Origin: Hofstenia miamia
Taxonomy: Eukaryota > Xenacoelomorpha > Acoela
Length of the DNA: 64,000 bases
NCBI GenBank assembly: GCA_004352715.1
Contig: SCFE01000002.1
Location: 4,515,701 to 4,579,700, forward strand
Direction: 5' to 3'
Shown: positions 1 through 10,509 of the stretch, one piece after another
How positions within the stretch are numbered: position 1 is the first letter of the stretch
Layout: the number at the start of each line of letters is the position of its first letter
Program-made: the position numbers and the translations under genes
Notes under the pieces: generated by a model
What the model saw: the letters and a program-made list of their open reading frames with translations, nothing else
The model's database searches: none
What the model was told of the DNA's origin: nothing

Positions 1-795
1 TATAAAATAATTGTTTCTGATATCATTTCAACTTTGCAAAATAAAACACTCACAAGGGCGTGTACAGGATTTTATGAAGGGGATGATTTGGACGTGTAGG
101 CCGAAATTTGTAATCGCTGCCCGCACTTTCGAAAACCTGGGGCAAATGAAATTTTAAGCTTATCGGCGTGCAAATTAAAATTTTCAGCTTGAATATTCTC
201 TTAAAAATTTTGAGCTTGTTTCGTCTGCAACGAAAACACAATAGGCGGGGCAATTAGATTAGCCGCGAATTTGGTTGGATAATAATATGTTAAACTGTTC
301 GTTCAGTGTGCCTGTCACATCAACATTTGGAAGAACAATAAAATTTTCGCGCACCGTTACCATGTGCTAGGCAGCAGTTACCTGTAATACTCATTTAATA
401 CACATTTCGAAAAGAAAAAAAAAGCCTGCCAAATTGTGAGCATCAGCACTCAATTAAACTGAAATGTACCCGTGAGAATGAGGACCATGTAAGCAACCAA
501 ATATCAATCTGTATACAACCACATGTATAAAAAACGCAAATTAAACCAATAATTTCTAAATCAAAAAGCCGCTGATTCAAGAGTTTGACTGCAAAATCTA
601 CATCATTTGGCCTTCATTACGGCTCAAACAGTAACAGCGATCCGTCCTCATCAAACTGGGGCGGAGTGATTAAAGTTGATCACCAAAAATGGAACGAAGC
701 CTCTAAAAAACAAAAAAATACATCTTTAACTTATATCTCACTACCACTACAGTAGTGTTTGATATTTCTGTCTTTTTTTACAAGAAAGCAGTCAA
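1..795. other. Anonymous AT-rich sequence
   Basis: No gene, RNA or repeat is recognised here. Open frames are short, lack homology that I can see, and look like chance frames. Confidence 0.5.
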
Positions 796-864
796 TGTTG
801 AAAATTGATAAATGCAACGAGGGGGAGGGGATATTCCACCATGTCGCCCCTGCCCACGATACTG
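796..864. mobile_element. Degenerate end of a hAT-type MITE
   Basis: The stretch with a G-run, then ATTCCACCATGTC, then CCCCTG and a final ACTG matches in order the right-hand end of the intact miniature element at 31315-31544, which reads G-run, CATTCCACCATGTC, CCCCCCTGGGTACGCCACTG. The terminal repeat here has diverged and I could not find the other end or a target duplication. This is an old partial copy. Confidence 0.45.
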
Positions 865-2436
865 AATGCTCATTTAACAACATTTTTAGCAGAGACTGAG
901 CAAATCAAGATTTAAATCATGATTGGCTCATTCTCTGCCGAAATGTTGTAATGAATTTAATGGTGAATAAATTGGCATTAAAACGGAAATTTCGCGGTAA
1001 ATTTAAGACAGTGTAAAAAGATTTTTGTTAACAGGAAGCAATCCGCTTTTAGAATAACGTATATTTAACAATGGCCAAATATTTTCGGAGCCGATGTTTT
1101 GTTTCTTAAAAACCAAAACAATTTATTACTACAAGAATGACACTGGAAGTATAAATTGGTGCGATTTACAATTGTCATGCATTTTCCTGCTGTTTTGTAT
1201 TAAAGATCATATTGAGTAATTGGAAAAATGACCATTTTCGAATTAAAGAGTAACTAGGCTTTTCAAATGATTAATTTAGAATATTTCAAATTAAGTGGTA
1301 GGATTGGAAATATTAATTAGCTTCCGAATCTACTGAAGCAACGAGCATTTGAATGCTTGTTAAAACGGTTAATCAGCGCTCCTTTCAAAACTTATTGCAT
1401 AAATCTAGTTGGAGGAAATATATTAAAAGAAATTTTGCATATAAGTGTAAGCAAATTAGCCTAAATCTAACAACAAAAACATTTTCTTTGATTTTCAATA
1501 GAAAATCAAATTAACAATATAACTTGGAAATCTAATTTTAAAAGCATTGACAATTTAAAGGTGCCTTTTAGCTTAGAAAATGCTCAATTCAAATGCTTTT
1601 AGCTAGTAAAGTAATCCCAACGTTTAAAACTTTCAAAATCATATAAATATTTAACATGAACGTATGAAAATAATTGTCCAATAGAAGTTCTCGAATGTAA
1701 TTAATGTGAAAACAATCAACTTTAAAAATAATTGTTAGAACAAGATATGGTTCGCAGCTACAATTATTCATATTAAGTTTTAAAAACCGGTAGTTTTAAT
1801 AAAAGCTGCAAGTGGGCGGATCAAATACTATCATTCTTATGCGCTATATTCATATTGCAGTCCTTATTTTTTCGTCATTTCTGAGAACGTAATATTATGC
1901 GGATTAGTGTCTGCGGGCAAAGCAACTTTCTTGTCCATAGCCGGCTTTGCAAATAAATTTTGACCCTAGCTGGCCGTACTCGGCGTTTCTTGCTACTACT
2001 AAATAAAATACTGCAATTTTCAATGGAACGATTAAAACATACTCATAGTTCGAGCAATTAAAAAATGGTCAAAGCAACTAAGTTTTAAACTAAAAAAATA
2101 AATAAAAAATGGAGATAAATTGTTCATCATAGTGTTTAGAAATGAATCTTTGGCGGTTGCGGCCGGTTAATGGCTAAGCCGTAGCCGTGGGTGTGACCTT
2201 ATAGCCGCAGAAAACTAGTGCGGATGTGCCACACTATTTTTACATATTCATTATCTGCAAGGCTCCAAACAGCATTGGTGCCTACAGCTGCAAGCTGTTA
2301 CAGCAAACAGTAAACAAATTCTGTTTAAAACAGCATATAAACTTAATCCATATTGGCATATTATCTGTGTTGTTCACACACTATCAATCTCTTTCAATCT
2401 CCTCAACATCCCATCAAAGACGTACAAGAATTCAGA
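865..2436. other. Anonymous AT-rich sequence
   Basis: No coding or RNA gene is recognised. A more GC-rich patch at about 1900-2230 (rich in GGCCG and GCCG words) stands out from its surroundings but has no ends or coding capacity that I can identify. Confidence 0.4.
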
Positions 2437-2438
2437 CG

Positions 2439-2509
2439 AGTGCTCAGTGGCGCGTTTAGGGGGAGGGGGCAGGAGGGCGACCGCCCCACTAAACGCGCCA
2501 CTGAGCACT
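2439..2509. repeat. Perfect 21-bp inverted repeat
   Basis: Bases 2439-2459 are perfectly complementary to 2489-2509, with a G/C-rich 29-base loop. The arms comprise the left terminal repeat of the surrounding MITE plus six bases of its flank, so the end and adjacent host sequence were copied in inverted orientation. Confidence 0.85.
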
Positions 2510-2707
2510 GGTATGAATGTTCTCTTTTCCTCAAAATTGAAAATAGTTCACTTTAATTCAAAATGTTATCAATCAATTTGCTGCTAAAAACAGACGATTG
2601 CATTTTGTGTAAACCTACTTTTGTTCAAAAAAAACTTTTTACAATTTCTTTCTGTAAAAATGGGTGTCAGCCTCTCCCCCCGTTCTAAAAACCCTAAACG
2701 CGCCCTG
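2445..2707. mobile_element. hAT-like MITE with fold-back left end
   Basis: The left end reads CAGTGGCGCGTTTAGGG, and the right end in reverse complement reads CAGGGCGCGTTTAGGG, so the terminal inverted repeats match at nearly every base. Flanking 8-mers CGAGTGCT (2437-2444) and CTAATGCT (2708-2715) agree at 6 of 8 positions, as expected of a decayed hAT target duplication. The CAGNG start also fits hAT. The element is too short to code for a transposase. Just inside the left end there is an inverted duplication of that end (listed separately). Family assignment rests on terminal structure only. Confidence 0.6.
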
Positions 2708-3181
2708 CTAATGCTTGTAATCATTGATAAATATAATTGCAGCCCCAAGTAGTCAACAAACCCCATTGATAGATGGTGATTGAATGTATCAATTATATTT
2801 GATATTTGGAGACTCATAAATATTCATTCATTATCGTGAGTCACAAACGTGTTGTGTACTGTGCGCATTAATAGCTTGTCATTTCTCCCTCAACTTTTGG
2901 AATGGTTAATGAACTTTTCATTTGGTACAATTTTCAAAACATTTACAAAGCACCGGGTATTATAACAATAGATGATTTGAATAGCGATACAAGGGTTGCC
3001 ATTTTTACTACTGTTTTATTCATGTTTATATTTGTTTTTTGTGTTATATATTTTGAAAATATATTATCCATTTTAAAATTCACCTTGAAACTCTGGTTTA
3101 GTAGTTATTATTACTAGTTTCTTTCACAGTACATTGCTTTTCTTTTAACTCTGTTTAAAAACAATGTTCATGTCTCTTATC

Positions 3182-3345
3182 CAGTGGCGTACGCAAGGGT
3201 AATCATGGTGGAATGTCTCCACGTCAAGTTTTTGAAACTTATCTTGATTGGTTAAATCAAAAAATGTTCAGCAAAACACTAAACGATTTGAAAACTTTGT
3301 CGGGAAATGCATTTTTAGAGTCAATTTTTGCAATATTTTCGCATG
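3182..3345. mobile_element. Partial hAT-type MITE, reverse orientation
   Basis: The sequence begins with CAGTGGCGTACG and then follows, in the same order, the reverse complement of the element at 31315-31544: ATGGTGGAATG, then CGTCAAGTTT, then TTGATTGGTTAAAT, then GAAATGCATTTTTAG and CAATATTTTC. Similarity ends near 3345, short of the second terminal repeat. The open frame across it (3213-3443) is part of this repeat and should not be read as a gene. Confidence 0.6.
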
Positions 3346-6300
3346 ATCAAGACCGTCAAGAAACCCAGCGTATGCTCCTGCTCCTATCCATGCAATGTCA
3401 GAGCCTATCTATGAATTTTTTGTGCATGCTATCTAAGGATTAAGTAAGAAAATATCGAAGTTGTTAACAGCAAAATGGTTGCCGTTTGCTGTTAACAGCC
3501 AAATGGGAAGCCATGATTATCTGCATTCTTCAATTGCAACGGGCCTAATTCATTCTTACTATTATTGTTTTGAATAAAGCCAACTGCCAATCACTTGCAG
3601 ATCTGCTCGTTTCAACAGTGCAGTACTCTGCTGGAAATTTTCCTTGTACTTATTAATATTGTTATTACTGTATTTTTTTAAGTCCCGGTGCTTAATACAT
3701 GTATTAAGAGAATACTTATTTTCGGTCTAAGGAAGAAACGGCTGAAAGACCAAGAATGGATAAATTTCTTGAGAAAAAATTGACAAATTCATTATCTTTC
3801 AGTCTGTAGTAAACATTACGGTAGCTATATATCCTTGTACGATTTTGATTACCTAACATGTTTGTCATCGACCTAAAACGGGGCATTTATAGGGCAATTA
3901 ATATTTAACAAACGGATTCAAACAAGTTTTAAAGGAAATCTTTGATTTTGTGAGAAATTATAAGCAAAAGTGTCGTAAAATAGTGTTTTCTGTCTTAAAT
4001 TAATAAGTTAATTACTTGTAGTAAAAGCATAGGCATATACATAGTGAATGTCTATTTGCCTTTGAAACATTTCTATCCAATAAAATAACGTCTATTATAT
4101 ATTTGTTTACTCCTGAGGGGCTGCATCTTACTAAATGACAAAAATTCCACGTCTATTCAATTTTGATATCCTAGTACACTCATTTTTGTAGATAAAGCCC
4201 ATGGCAAAATATTAATGTACATAATCGGCTAAAAATAGGCTTCTCGGAAAATTTTTAATAAAATATCAATGCGTTGGCAATAAGCATTGCGTGAGTTTGA
4301 TAATAATAAGGCTATTAAAAGAATTCTATCTAAGATAATATTCATATCATAAGACTAAAATGCCACAAATATGGCGCGAAGCGTGTTTTTTAAAAGAAAT
4401 TTATCTTAACTGTAGTTTTTACGCTAATGTGTTTGCAATTCCCCAGCTAATTTTGCTTCAAGTTGTATTACTGAACGCTGATAGAAGCAACGCTGCCATC
4501 TATCATAAGCATATGGAGTAAAACACAAAATGGAAGCTTGTCTTTTAAGCAGAATATACTGCAACAATAAATATAATGAGTTATTGTCAAATTATAAATT
4601 GCCAAATTATTTTCTTGCAAAAGTGGCAGAAATTAAATAAATGGAAACGTATACTCAAATTTGTGTGGTAGACATAATAAAATCAAAAGACGAAAGGGAT
4701 TTGATATTATCAATTTTTAAAATATAGACAGTAGTTTTGAAACGACACAAAGTTATGCCAAAGAAATATTATTTCTTTGAAATTCGACTAGAAAGCCCTA
4801 GTTTTTTGGTATTGTCATTGGTTTTGTGCACATGCCGATGACATTTTAATTTGAATCTCAAAATTTAGTAGAAACACATGGATGCAAATTTCCGAAAGTT
4901 ACGGGATTGTTTGCAGCGCTTAGTAAGAAAGCAAAAATGCAAGTTCCTATCAAATGCACTTACTAAATTAAGTTCTTGGAGCTACGCTGAGAAATTCTCT
5001 AAAAGTATGACTTCAGTATTCACGAACTTGGTCCCAAGTTCGCCTCATGATATAACACTACCGATTCGTAATCAAACTACTTTTTTGGCTCGTTGTTATT
5101 ATGTGTATCTGCAACAGCCTTACATTCGCTGATTAAATCCAATCATTAAGAGTTATCCACACACACATGGAGATTGTAGAAGTCGATAACCCATATTTTC
5201 AATGTAGTATATACATTTTGAACCTTAAATGAGTCTACTGATGAGTAATTTCAATTACAGGTTATACTCAGAAATTATTACGCCTTTAAAAGCTTTAAGA
5301 GTTGACTGCAGAGCAATGCGTCATGGAATTCTTCTGCGACGTTTAATGAACACGTGCGCACGACTGACTGCGTCAAAGCCAGCGAGTTCTAATTGTTTAA
5401 TTAAGAAGCAACTTGCCTTCAAAGAAACATCAACGAGATTTGAAAGATTCTTTATGATAGTATATTAAATAATTACCTGAGCGACTAGAAACTTCGATGC
5501 AAAAATGAACGTCCGCAAAACTTTGATAGACGATTATAAATTTGTCATTTGTGCATAACTAGTGAAAATGGTTTTTCAATGGGCATACAATGCAAATTAA
5601 AATTATATTAGTTAAAAAACTTAAAAAATGAATCATTTAAATACAAACTCTATATTTAGACAAAATTTTAGTTATTCGAATTGTATTTGATTGCAATACA
5701 AACCCCTCAGGGTTGCAAAAAACTGCATTTTTTTACAAAAAATCATTTTAAGTGTTTAAAATATTTACAAAACCATTTTTTTCCTCATGAAGAGACCCAC
5801 CTCAAATTACTAAAATTTTACTTAAAACACATTTAGTAGCAAGCATTGAATTATGATATACTTATCAACACACAACAAAACGCAACTTTTGCTATTCTTT
5901 CCGTAGAAAATCGGTCATGGAAGCACGAATGGACGAAACCCAAAAAGTTATTTTTTAGACTTTCCATAAAATTCCATATACATTTAAAAAAATAATTGCA
6001 AAAAACACAAGTTTAAACAATCCATGAGAATATAAAGTAACGGTGAATTGAGTGCTAGGATTATGAAAGATCTCCATAAATTAGAGTGAAAAATTACATA
6101 GATTTTCATGCCGTTATATCTTAGTTTTGTCAACTCTTATCTATTGTTTGGCATTTCAACTGCTAATCTAACTTCTGATTGTTTGTTTGCTATTGTAATG
6201 TGTTTTAAAACTTCTGCACCTGTTCTTAAAATCGATTAAGTTGTTAACTATTACAAACTGAAAAATGACTAAACAAAGTTGTGATTTATCTCTTTTCTTG

Positions 6301-6548
6301 TAGATTTAAAAATATACCTTCTGCTTGGGTGATTGACATGATTTGCAGATTAATAACATCTATAGATTAAATTCCATTTTTAGGGTTTCCACCATCAATC
6401 GATTAAATTTATTTTAATCAAACAACAGCATCCGCTAGCAGTTTCAAATTTGGTAAAAAAACTTCAATAAATGGGTCTCGTTTAATTCCGCTAGATGGCC
6501 TACTAACCAACTCGTAGACCTCACTACTGAACCCTCAAATCAAAACTA
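3346..6548. other. Anonymous AT-rich sequence
   Basis: I see no gene, RNA or defined repeat. The two 80-residue open frames near 4.9 and 5.3 kb have no recognisable domain or splice-site arrangement. Confidence 0.45.
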
Positions 6549-6998
6549 GACCCTGCGAGTTGACTTTTTAGGTTCGAGTGGGATTGGAACCTTAAGTAGC
6601 GAGTTGAAATTTTATTTGGACTACATATGGAATAACCCGATTCAAATGTACGAAAGAAATACATTTAACAGAAATTAGAGAAACCAAACCCGATGGGTTG
6701 CAATTTGAATTTGATGACTCTTCAGCATTACAGGTAAAAAATTGAAGAAAAATGATGCCAATCAAACTCATATCAAGTTCCCTAAGAAACAATATTATTA
6801 TTGGAGGGGATGAACTGAGGACTTTCCTATACAAGCTTAATTTTCTTAAATTTAAAAAAGGACAATTGTGAGGGGGGATGGGGCTCTAGCTCTCTCAGTT
6901 ACCCCAGTTCCTTAGTCTCTGGTTCAAGTGCTCGATATGTCGAGTTGAGTTTTCCGACCTTGATCTGAGTTGCCCGATTTTCGAGTACTCACAGGGTC
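6549..6998. mobile_element. 450-bp TIR element, family copy A
   Basis: The ends are GACCCTGCGAGT (6549-6560) and ACTCACAGGGTC (6987-6998), inverted repeats matching 11 of 12. CTA occurs immediately outside both ends, compatible with a 3-bp target duplication. The interior has no intact frame. The interior is shared in the same order with 63044-63380: GTTGACTTTTTAGG, GGAACCT, GTACGA-AGAAATACA, GAGAAACCAA, CAAAAATTGAAGAA-type and TGTCGAGTTGAGTT blocks. It is a non-autonomous DNA transposon. A 3-bp CTA duplication would suit PIF/Harbinger, but the superfamily is not settled. Confidence 0.6.
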
Positions 6999-8389
6999 CT
7001 AATAAAAACGTTGCTAAATATATATTATTAAATAACGATATCTGAAAATAAATTTTAGAAAGCATCGACTAATCTGCTGAAGTAAAAGTTAGTCGACAAA
7101 TCTATATCCATAATGGCAGAGGCTCTATACTTTATGCAAGAATAGAATACCTACTTCAGCTCCGATAATGGAATTAGTATAGTTTCATGTAGCTGATTGC
7201 AAAGTGGAAACGAGAAAATATATGAAATAAAATCCCCAATTTTTTTGATCGCATTACATTTTCATTGCAATCTATTTCGGGGAATTGCACAAATGCGTTG
7301 TTTCTAAAATTAATGAAGTGTGGGTTAAATGAGCCAATGTAAATCCATTAAATCGAAATTGATAACGTCGCTTAATTCAACCACAAAACCGTAAAATGTA
7401 TATGAGGGTTTATGGGCTTTAATACGGTAATATAATAATGCTGTGGTCTTGTTGATATTGCATTTCTCAATTAAGGATTACAATGAATCAAAAGAGGTTT
7501 TTATAATCAATGAAGACAAATATGTAATGGGAATAATAAATTCCTCAGCTATAATACAACCATATATAACACAAAATATTTATAGATCTATACTACATGG
7601 ATTTTCTTTAATATAGAGTTTAAATCTACCTTCAAAGTGTAAATGACGTGCAATTAACACTAGTTAAAACTCAATTATTTGAATTTGGTATAAAAATTTT
7701 CAACTAATCCATGTCATATCTCCAAAGTCCAATGAGACTAAAATCCTTATAACTATAACATTTGCTGTGAGGTGCATTTCTTATCGTTAATTATAGATCA
7801 GCTTTGTTTCTGTATATAATTTTTTAACGCGTGTGTATATTCATAATTTTGTGAATAGATGTAGCCAGGAAAAACAAAGTGGGGGAGGATGGGGAAGAGT
7901 GGAAAAAAAATTAAGGGACAGTTTTGTTGAAAATTCAGGATTAGATATAAAGATTTCATTTTTGCAAAAATATATAAAATAAATGAAAAGAAACTATGAA
8001 GCCAATGGCTTAATCTATATCATCAATTGATAATTTATACAAATACAGCAAACATTTTCATATAAAATGCGTTTTTAACCAAGAAAATTCAATTTTTGTA
8101 GGTTTTTGTGGCTGATAATTTTTTGTAAGGCCAGTATGGGTTGAAGGAGGGGGCAATGAACCCGTGGTTATGTCCTTGAGATGTAGTATGTGTACTTGTA
8201 TATAAATTGCTTTCACTAAAGCACAACAACAATCCAAAATTCTATACCCGAATCGTCCGACTCGAAATTGTACCACAACATGCACATCCAACAATATTTT
8301 GCGGCGAACACGACGCATTTGATTCGTTATCATCAACCAAATTATTAACTCATAGGTATCATGTCACATAACACGTGTAATAAAATTAA
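6999..8389. other. Anonymous AT-rich sequence
   Basis: No gene is recognised. A purine-rich tract at about 7880-7915 and a G-run near 8145 interrupt the AT-rich background. The 92-residue minus-strand frame at 8058-8336 has no convincing splice sites or domain. Confidence 0.4.
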
Positions 8390-8640
8390 ACATCAACCCG
8401 ATTGTCTTTCAAAAACCGAACCTGAACCCAAATCTAAATCTGGGTAGAGGTCTGATTTTTGAGATAACCTCCATAAAAAAAGTAAACCAATTTTTCGTCT
8501 CGGATCGGTTCTGTTAAAGAAAACAATCTCGCAAACTGAAATAAAATTACAGAATGCAGAAGTGTGTAAAAATTGACGAATACATCTGAACTTCCTCCAA
8601 TATTCTTAAAGAACCGAACCCAACTGGGTAGCGGTCAATC
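8390..8640. repeat. Possible diverged relative of the 55.7-kb MITE
   Basis: The segment is rich in ACCGAACC, AACCCAA and CTGGGTA words, ending in GAACCGAACCCAACTGGGTA. The same vocabulary fills both ends of the MITE at 55685-55951 (ACCCGAACCGAAC and GACCCGAAACCCGAAATTGGGTA). I could not find the TAGAGAGTG termini here, so the relationship is tentative. Confidence 0.3.
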
Positions 8641-9330
8641 CCAGAAATCATTGAGGCACATGATCTGAAAAGTTCAGTTTACTAATATCTATCAGTGAAG
8701 CATTAAATATTTATTTCTCTGAAGCAATTATATTAAATTAGAGTGCTTCTATTTAGCAAATAGTATTTGGAAAGAGTTTCCAATTTAACAGGCTTTGCTT
8801 GCAATTTGAGATAGGAGTAGACGCCATTGTATACCCTTGAAACCATGTTTAATTTTACGACAATAATGGATTCAATAAAATCCGTACTTTGGGAGGAAGA
8901 TTATCCAAATCGGCTTTTACATTTCCGTTTTAACTTTACCGTTAAGAAAAATGCAATCATTTAAAAAATGACCTTAGTTTTTATAATCAACTTTTGTTTA
9001 ATCTACATTAATTAGAGTTTAAGTTTAGCAGTAATTGGATTTAGCAAATTTAATATGCACTAAATTTACATGAGTCAAATTTCCACAGAAATTAAAATGT
9101 AAGCAGACATAATACATGAATCTGACCGACATTGTAGAGGTCATTAATGACGAGATGAAACGTTAGATATCGATGATATGTCTATAAAGAAAAATATTTA
9201 AGAATGTTTACTGATCGTCATCTTAGAATATTTCACTGTCTTTAATTAGAACTATATTTTTAGTGAATCAGTAATGTTTTACTGATTTAATTAAAAATTA
9301 TTATTAATATTATTCTTACTTCTCACAGCT

Positions 9331-9702
9331 TCATGCTGGTATCCCTCTCAGCTCGGGGAACTCACCAGTTCCCAGGGAGTCTGAGAGCTTTCCTCTAGCT
9401 GTTCCTAACAATGCTGCCTTCTGCGCTACCGCTCCTCCCCACATTGGTACTCCCAACTCCTCCAGGTATCTCTTATTCTTCTTACTTACTGCTCCTAGTG
9501 CTCCTACTACTACCGGGACTACTTCAACCTTCTTCAACGTCCACAGCCTTTCTATTTCCTCTGCCAACTCTCTATACTTGTCTATCTTCTCTTTCTCCTT
9601 GCTTTCTACATTCCTGTCCTTTGGTACTGCTATGTCTATCACTGTTCCTAATCTTTTTTCTTTGGGTACAACTACTATGTCTGCTCTCCTTGCTTCTATC
9701 AC
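9331..9702 (-). pseudogene. LINE ORF fragment: restriction-like endonuclease
   Basis: This is the catalytic C-terminus of the same element. The segment IEARRADIVVVPKEKR-x3-VIDIAVPKD has the shape of the PD-(D/E)xK nuclease core of R2/NeSL-type elements, (R/K)-P-D...D-x-A-P. The conserved Pro is replaced by Ala (RAD instead of RPD), a change that may impair it. A helix (EKEKIDKYRELAEEIERLW), the VVPVVVGALGAV strand and the AVAQKAALLGTAR tail follow in the family's normal order, and the frame ends at a genuine stop (9331-9333). Upstream, the coding sequence shifts frame near the KILWDFDIQTNN part, whose DNA is still recognisable at about 9700-9750. It is non-functional here. Confidence 0.85.
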
Positions 9703-9791
9703 ATTGTTTGTCTGGATGTCGAAGTCCCACAGTATCTTAACCTTCTCATATGACGCCCTGAGGCTTGCGCTCGCTCATACCACTTGTCTCC

Positions 9792-9871
9792 TGCTTCTAA
9801 CCCATGCTGCCTACTCAAAATCCAGTGTACCATTCTTCCCACCTTGTTATGCCTGAACATATTATACTCAT
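9792..9871. repeat. 80-bp direct duplicate, copy 1 (gap artefact)
   Basis: The 80 bases are identical by eye to 9968-10047, and a gap of N (9872-9897) starts immediately after. Both copies cover the same stretch of LINE coding sequence, so this is most simply an unmerged overlap or two alleles placed in tandem by the assembler. Confidence 0.8.
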
Positions 9872-9897
9872 NNNNNNNNNNNNNNNNNNNNNNNNNN
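9872..9897. other. Assembly gap (N)
   Basis: The 26 undetermined bases lie within the LINE fragment. Translations across them are meaningless. Confidence 0.99.
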
Positions 9898-9937
9898 TCA
9901 GTTCATTCTTGTTCAACCTCCCTATTCCTGCCAAATA

Positions 9938-10357
9938 TCACAACACTTGTATCGGCCATGTATTAATTGCTTCTAACCCATGCTGCCTACTCAAAATCCA
10001 GTGTACCATTCTTCCCACCTTGTTATGCCTGAACATATTATACTCATTTTGTGCCAACTTCTCACACCCTGCTATTAGATGATCTACTGTCACCGCCTCT
10101 TTCTTGCATAGCCTACAATTATTACTTACTTCCATTCTTCTGTCTATATGCTTCTTTACCCAGTTTGTTCTTATTGCTTGCTCCTGTGCTGCCATTATCA
10201 GTGTTTCTGTTTCTCTTTTTAGTCCTGCTTTCTTTAACCACTTGTTGCTTTCTTCTCTTTCACACTTTTCTGTGTTCCTCCAGTATTCTCCATGCATTGC
10301 CTTCTGCCTATACCTTGTTTGTTTCTCTGATTCCATCCTACTCTGGTATAACTTCAT
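9938..10357 (-). pseudogene. LINE ORF fragment: zinc-knuckle region
   Basis: The frame carries TLIMAAQEQAIRTNWVKKHID followed by a CCHC-type finger, CRLC-x8-H-x4-C (CRLCKKEAVTVDHLIAGC). It continues with KLAQNEYN and VGRMVHWILSRQHGLEA. This order (AAQxQAxRTN helix, CX2C-x7/8-HX4C finger, LAQ.EY, VHW) is the well-known linker upstream of the endonuclease in restriction-like-endonuclease LINEs, and the finger resembles the R2 type. The true coding region continues upstream of the first methionine, in frame to about 10390. The last dozen residues lie beyond the diverged junction near the assembly gap and should not be trusted. It is a dead fragment. Confidence 0.85.
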
Positions 10358-10436
10358 ACCTTCACTGTCAGTTCTATCTTCCTTAACTCCTTAGTGACCT
10401 ACAGTATGGACGCTCTAAGTTGTGCTTCTACATACT

Positions 10437-10505
10437 ATTATTATTATTATTACTATTATGATTATTATGATTATTATGATTATTATGATTATTATTATTA
10501 TTATA
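10437..10505. repeat. ATT/TATGAT microsatellite
   Basis: This is a trinucleotide ATT array with interspersed TATGAT units. It touches the 5'-truncated end of the LINE fragment and may be the tail of an older element into which the LINE inserted. Confidence 0.9.
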
Positions 10506-10509
10506 GAAT

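Larger units (their letters stand above)
9310..10430 (-). mobile_element. Restriction-like-endonuclease LINE, 3' part
   Basis: This is the C-terminal part of a non-LTR retrotransposon polyprotein of the R2/NeSL-like, restriction-endonuclease-bearing kind. It is truncated at its 5' end and lacks the reverse transcriptase. The 3' end lies towards 9310, where the minus strand runs into a TAA/AAT-rich tail. Base composition is clearly richer in G+C than the surroundings. The reading frame is broken by a frameshift between about 9703 and 9790 and by an assembly gap at 9872-9897. An AAT-type microsatellite abuts the truncated 5' end. Confidence 0.85.

Noticed and set aside
8058-8336. 92-residue minus-strand frame, and an overlapping Cys-rich alternative frame
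   Set aside because: No polypyrimidine acceptor or good donor, an in-frame stop just upstream, and no recognisable domain.
9411-10394. Leu/Ser-rich plus-strand frames suggesting membrane proteins
   Set aside because: They are antisense shadows of the minus-strand LINE coding sequence.
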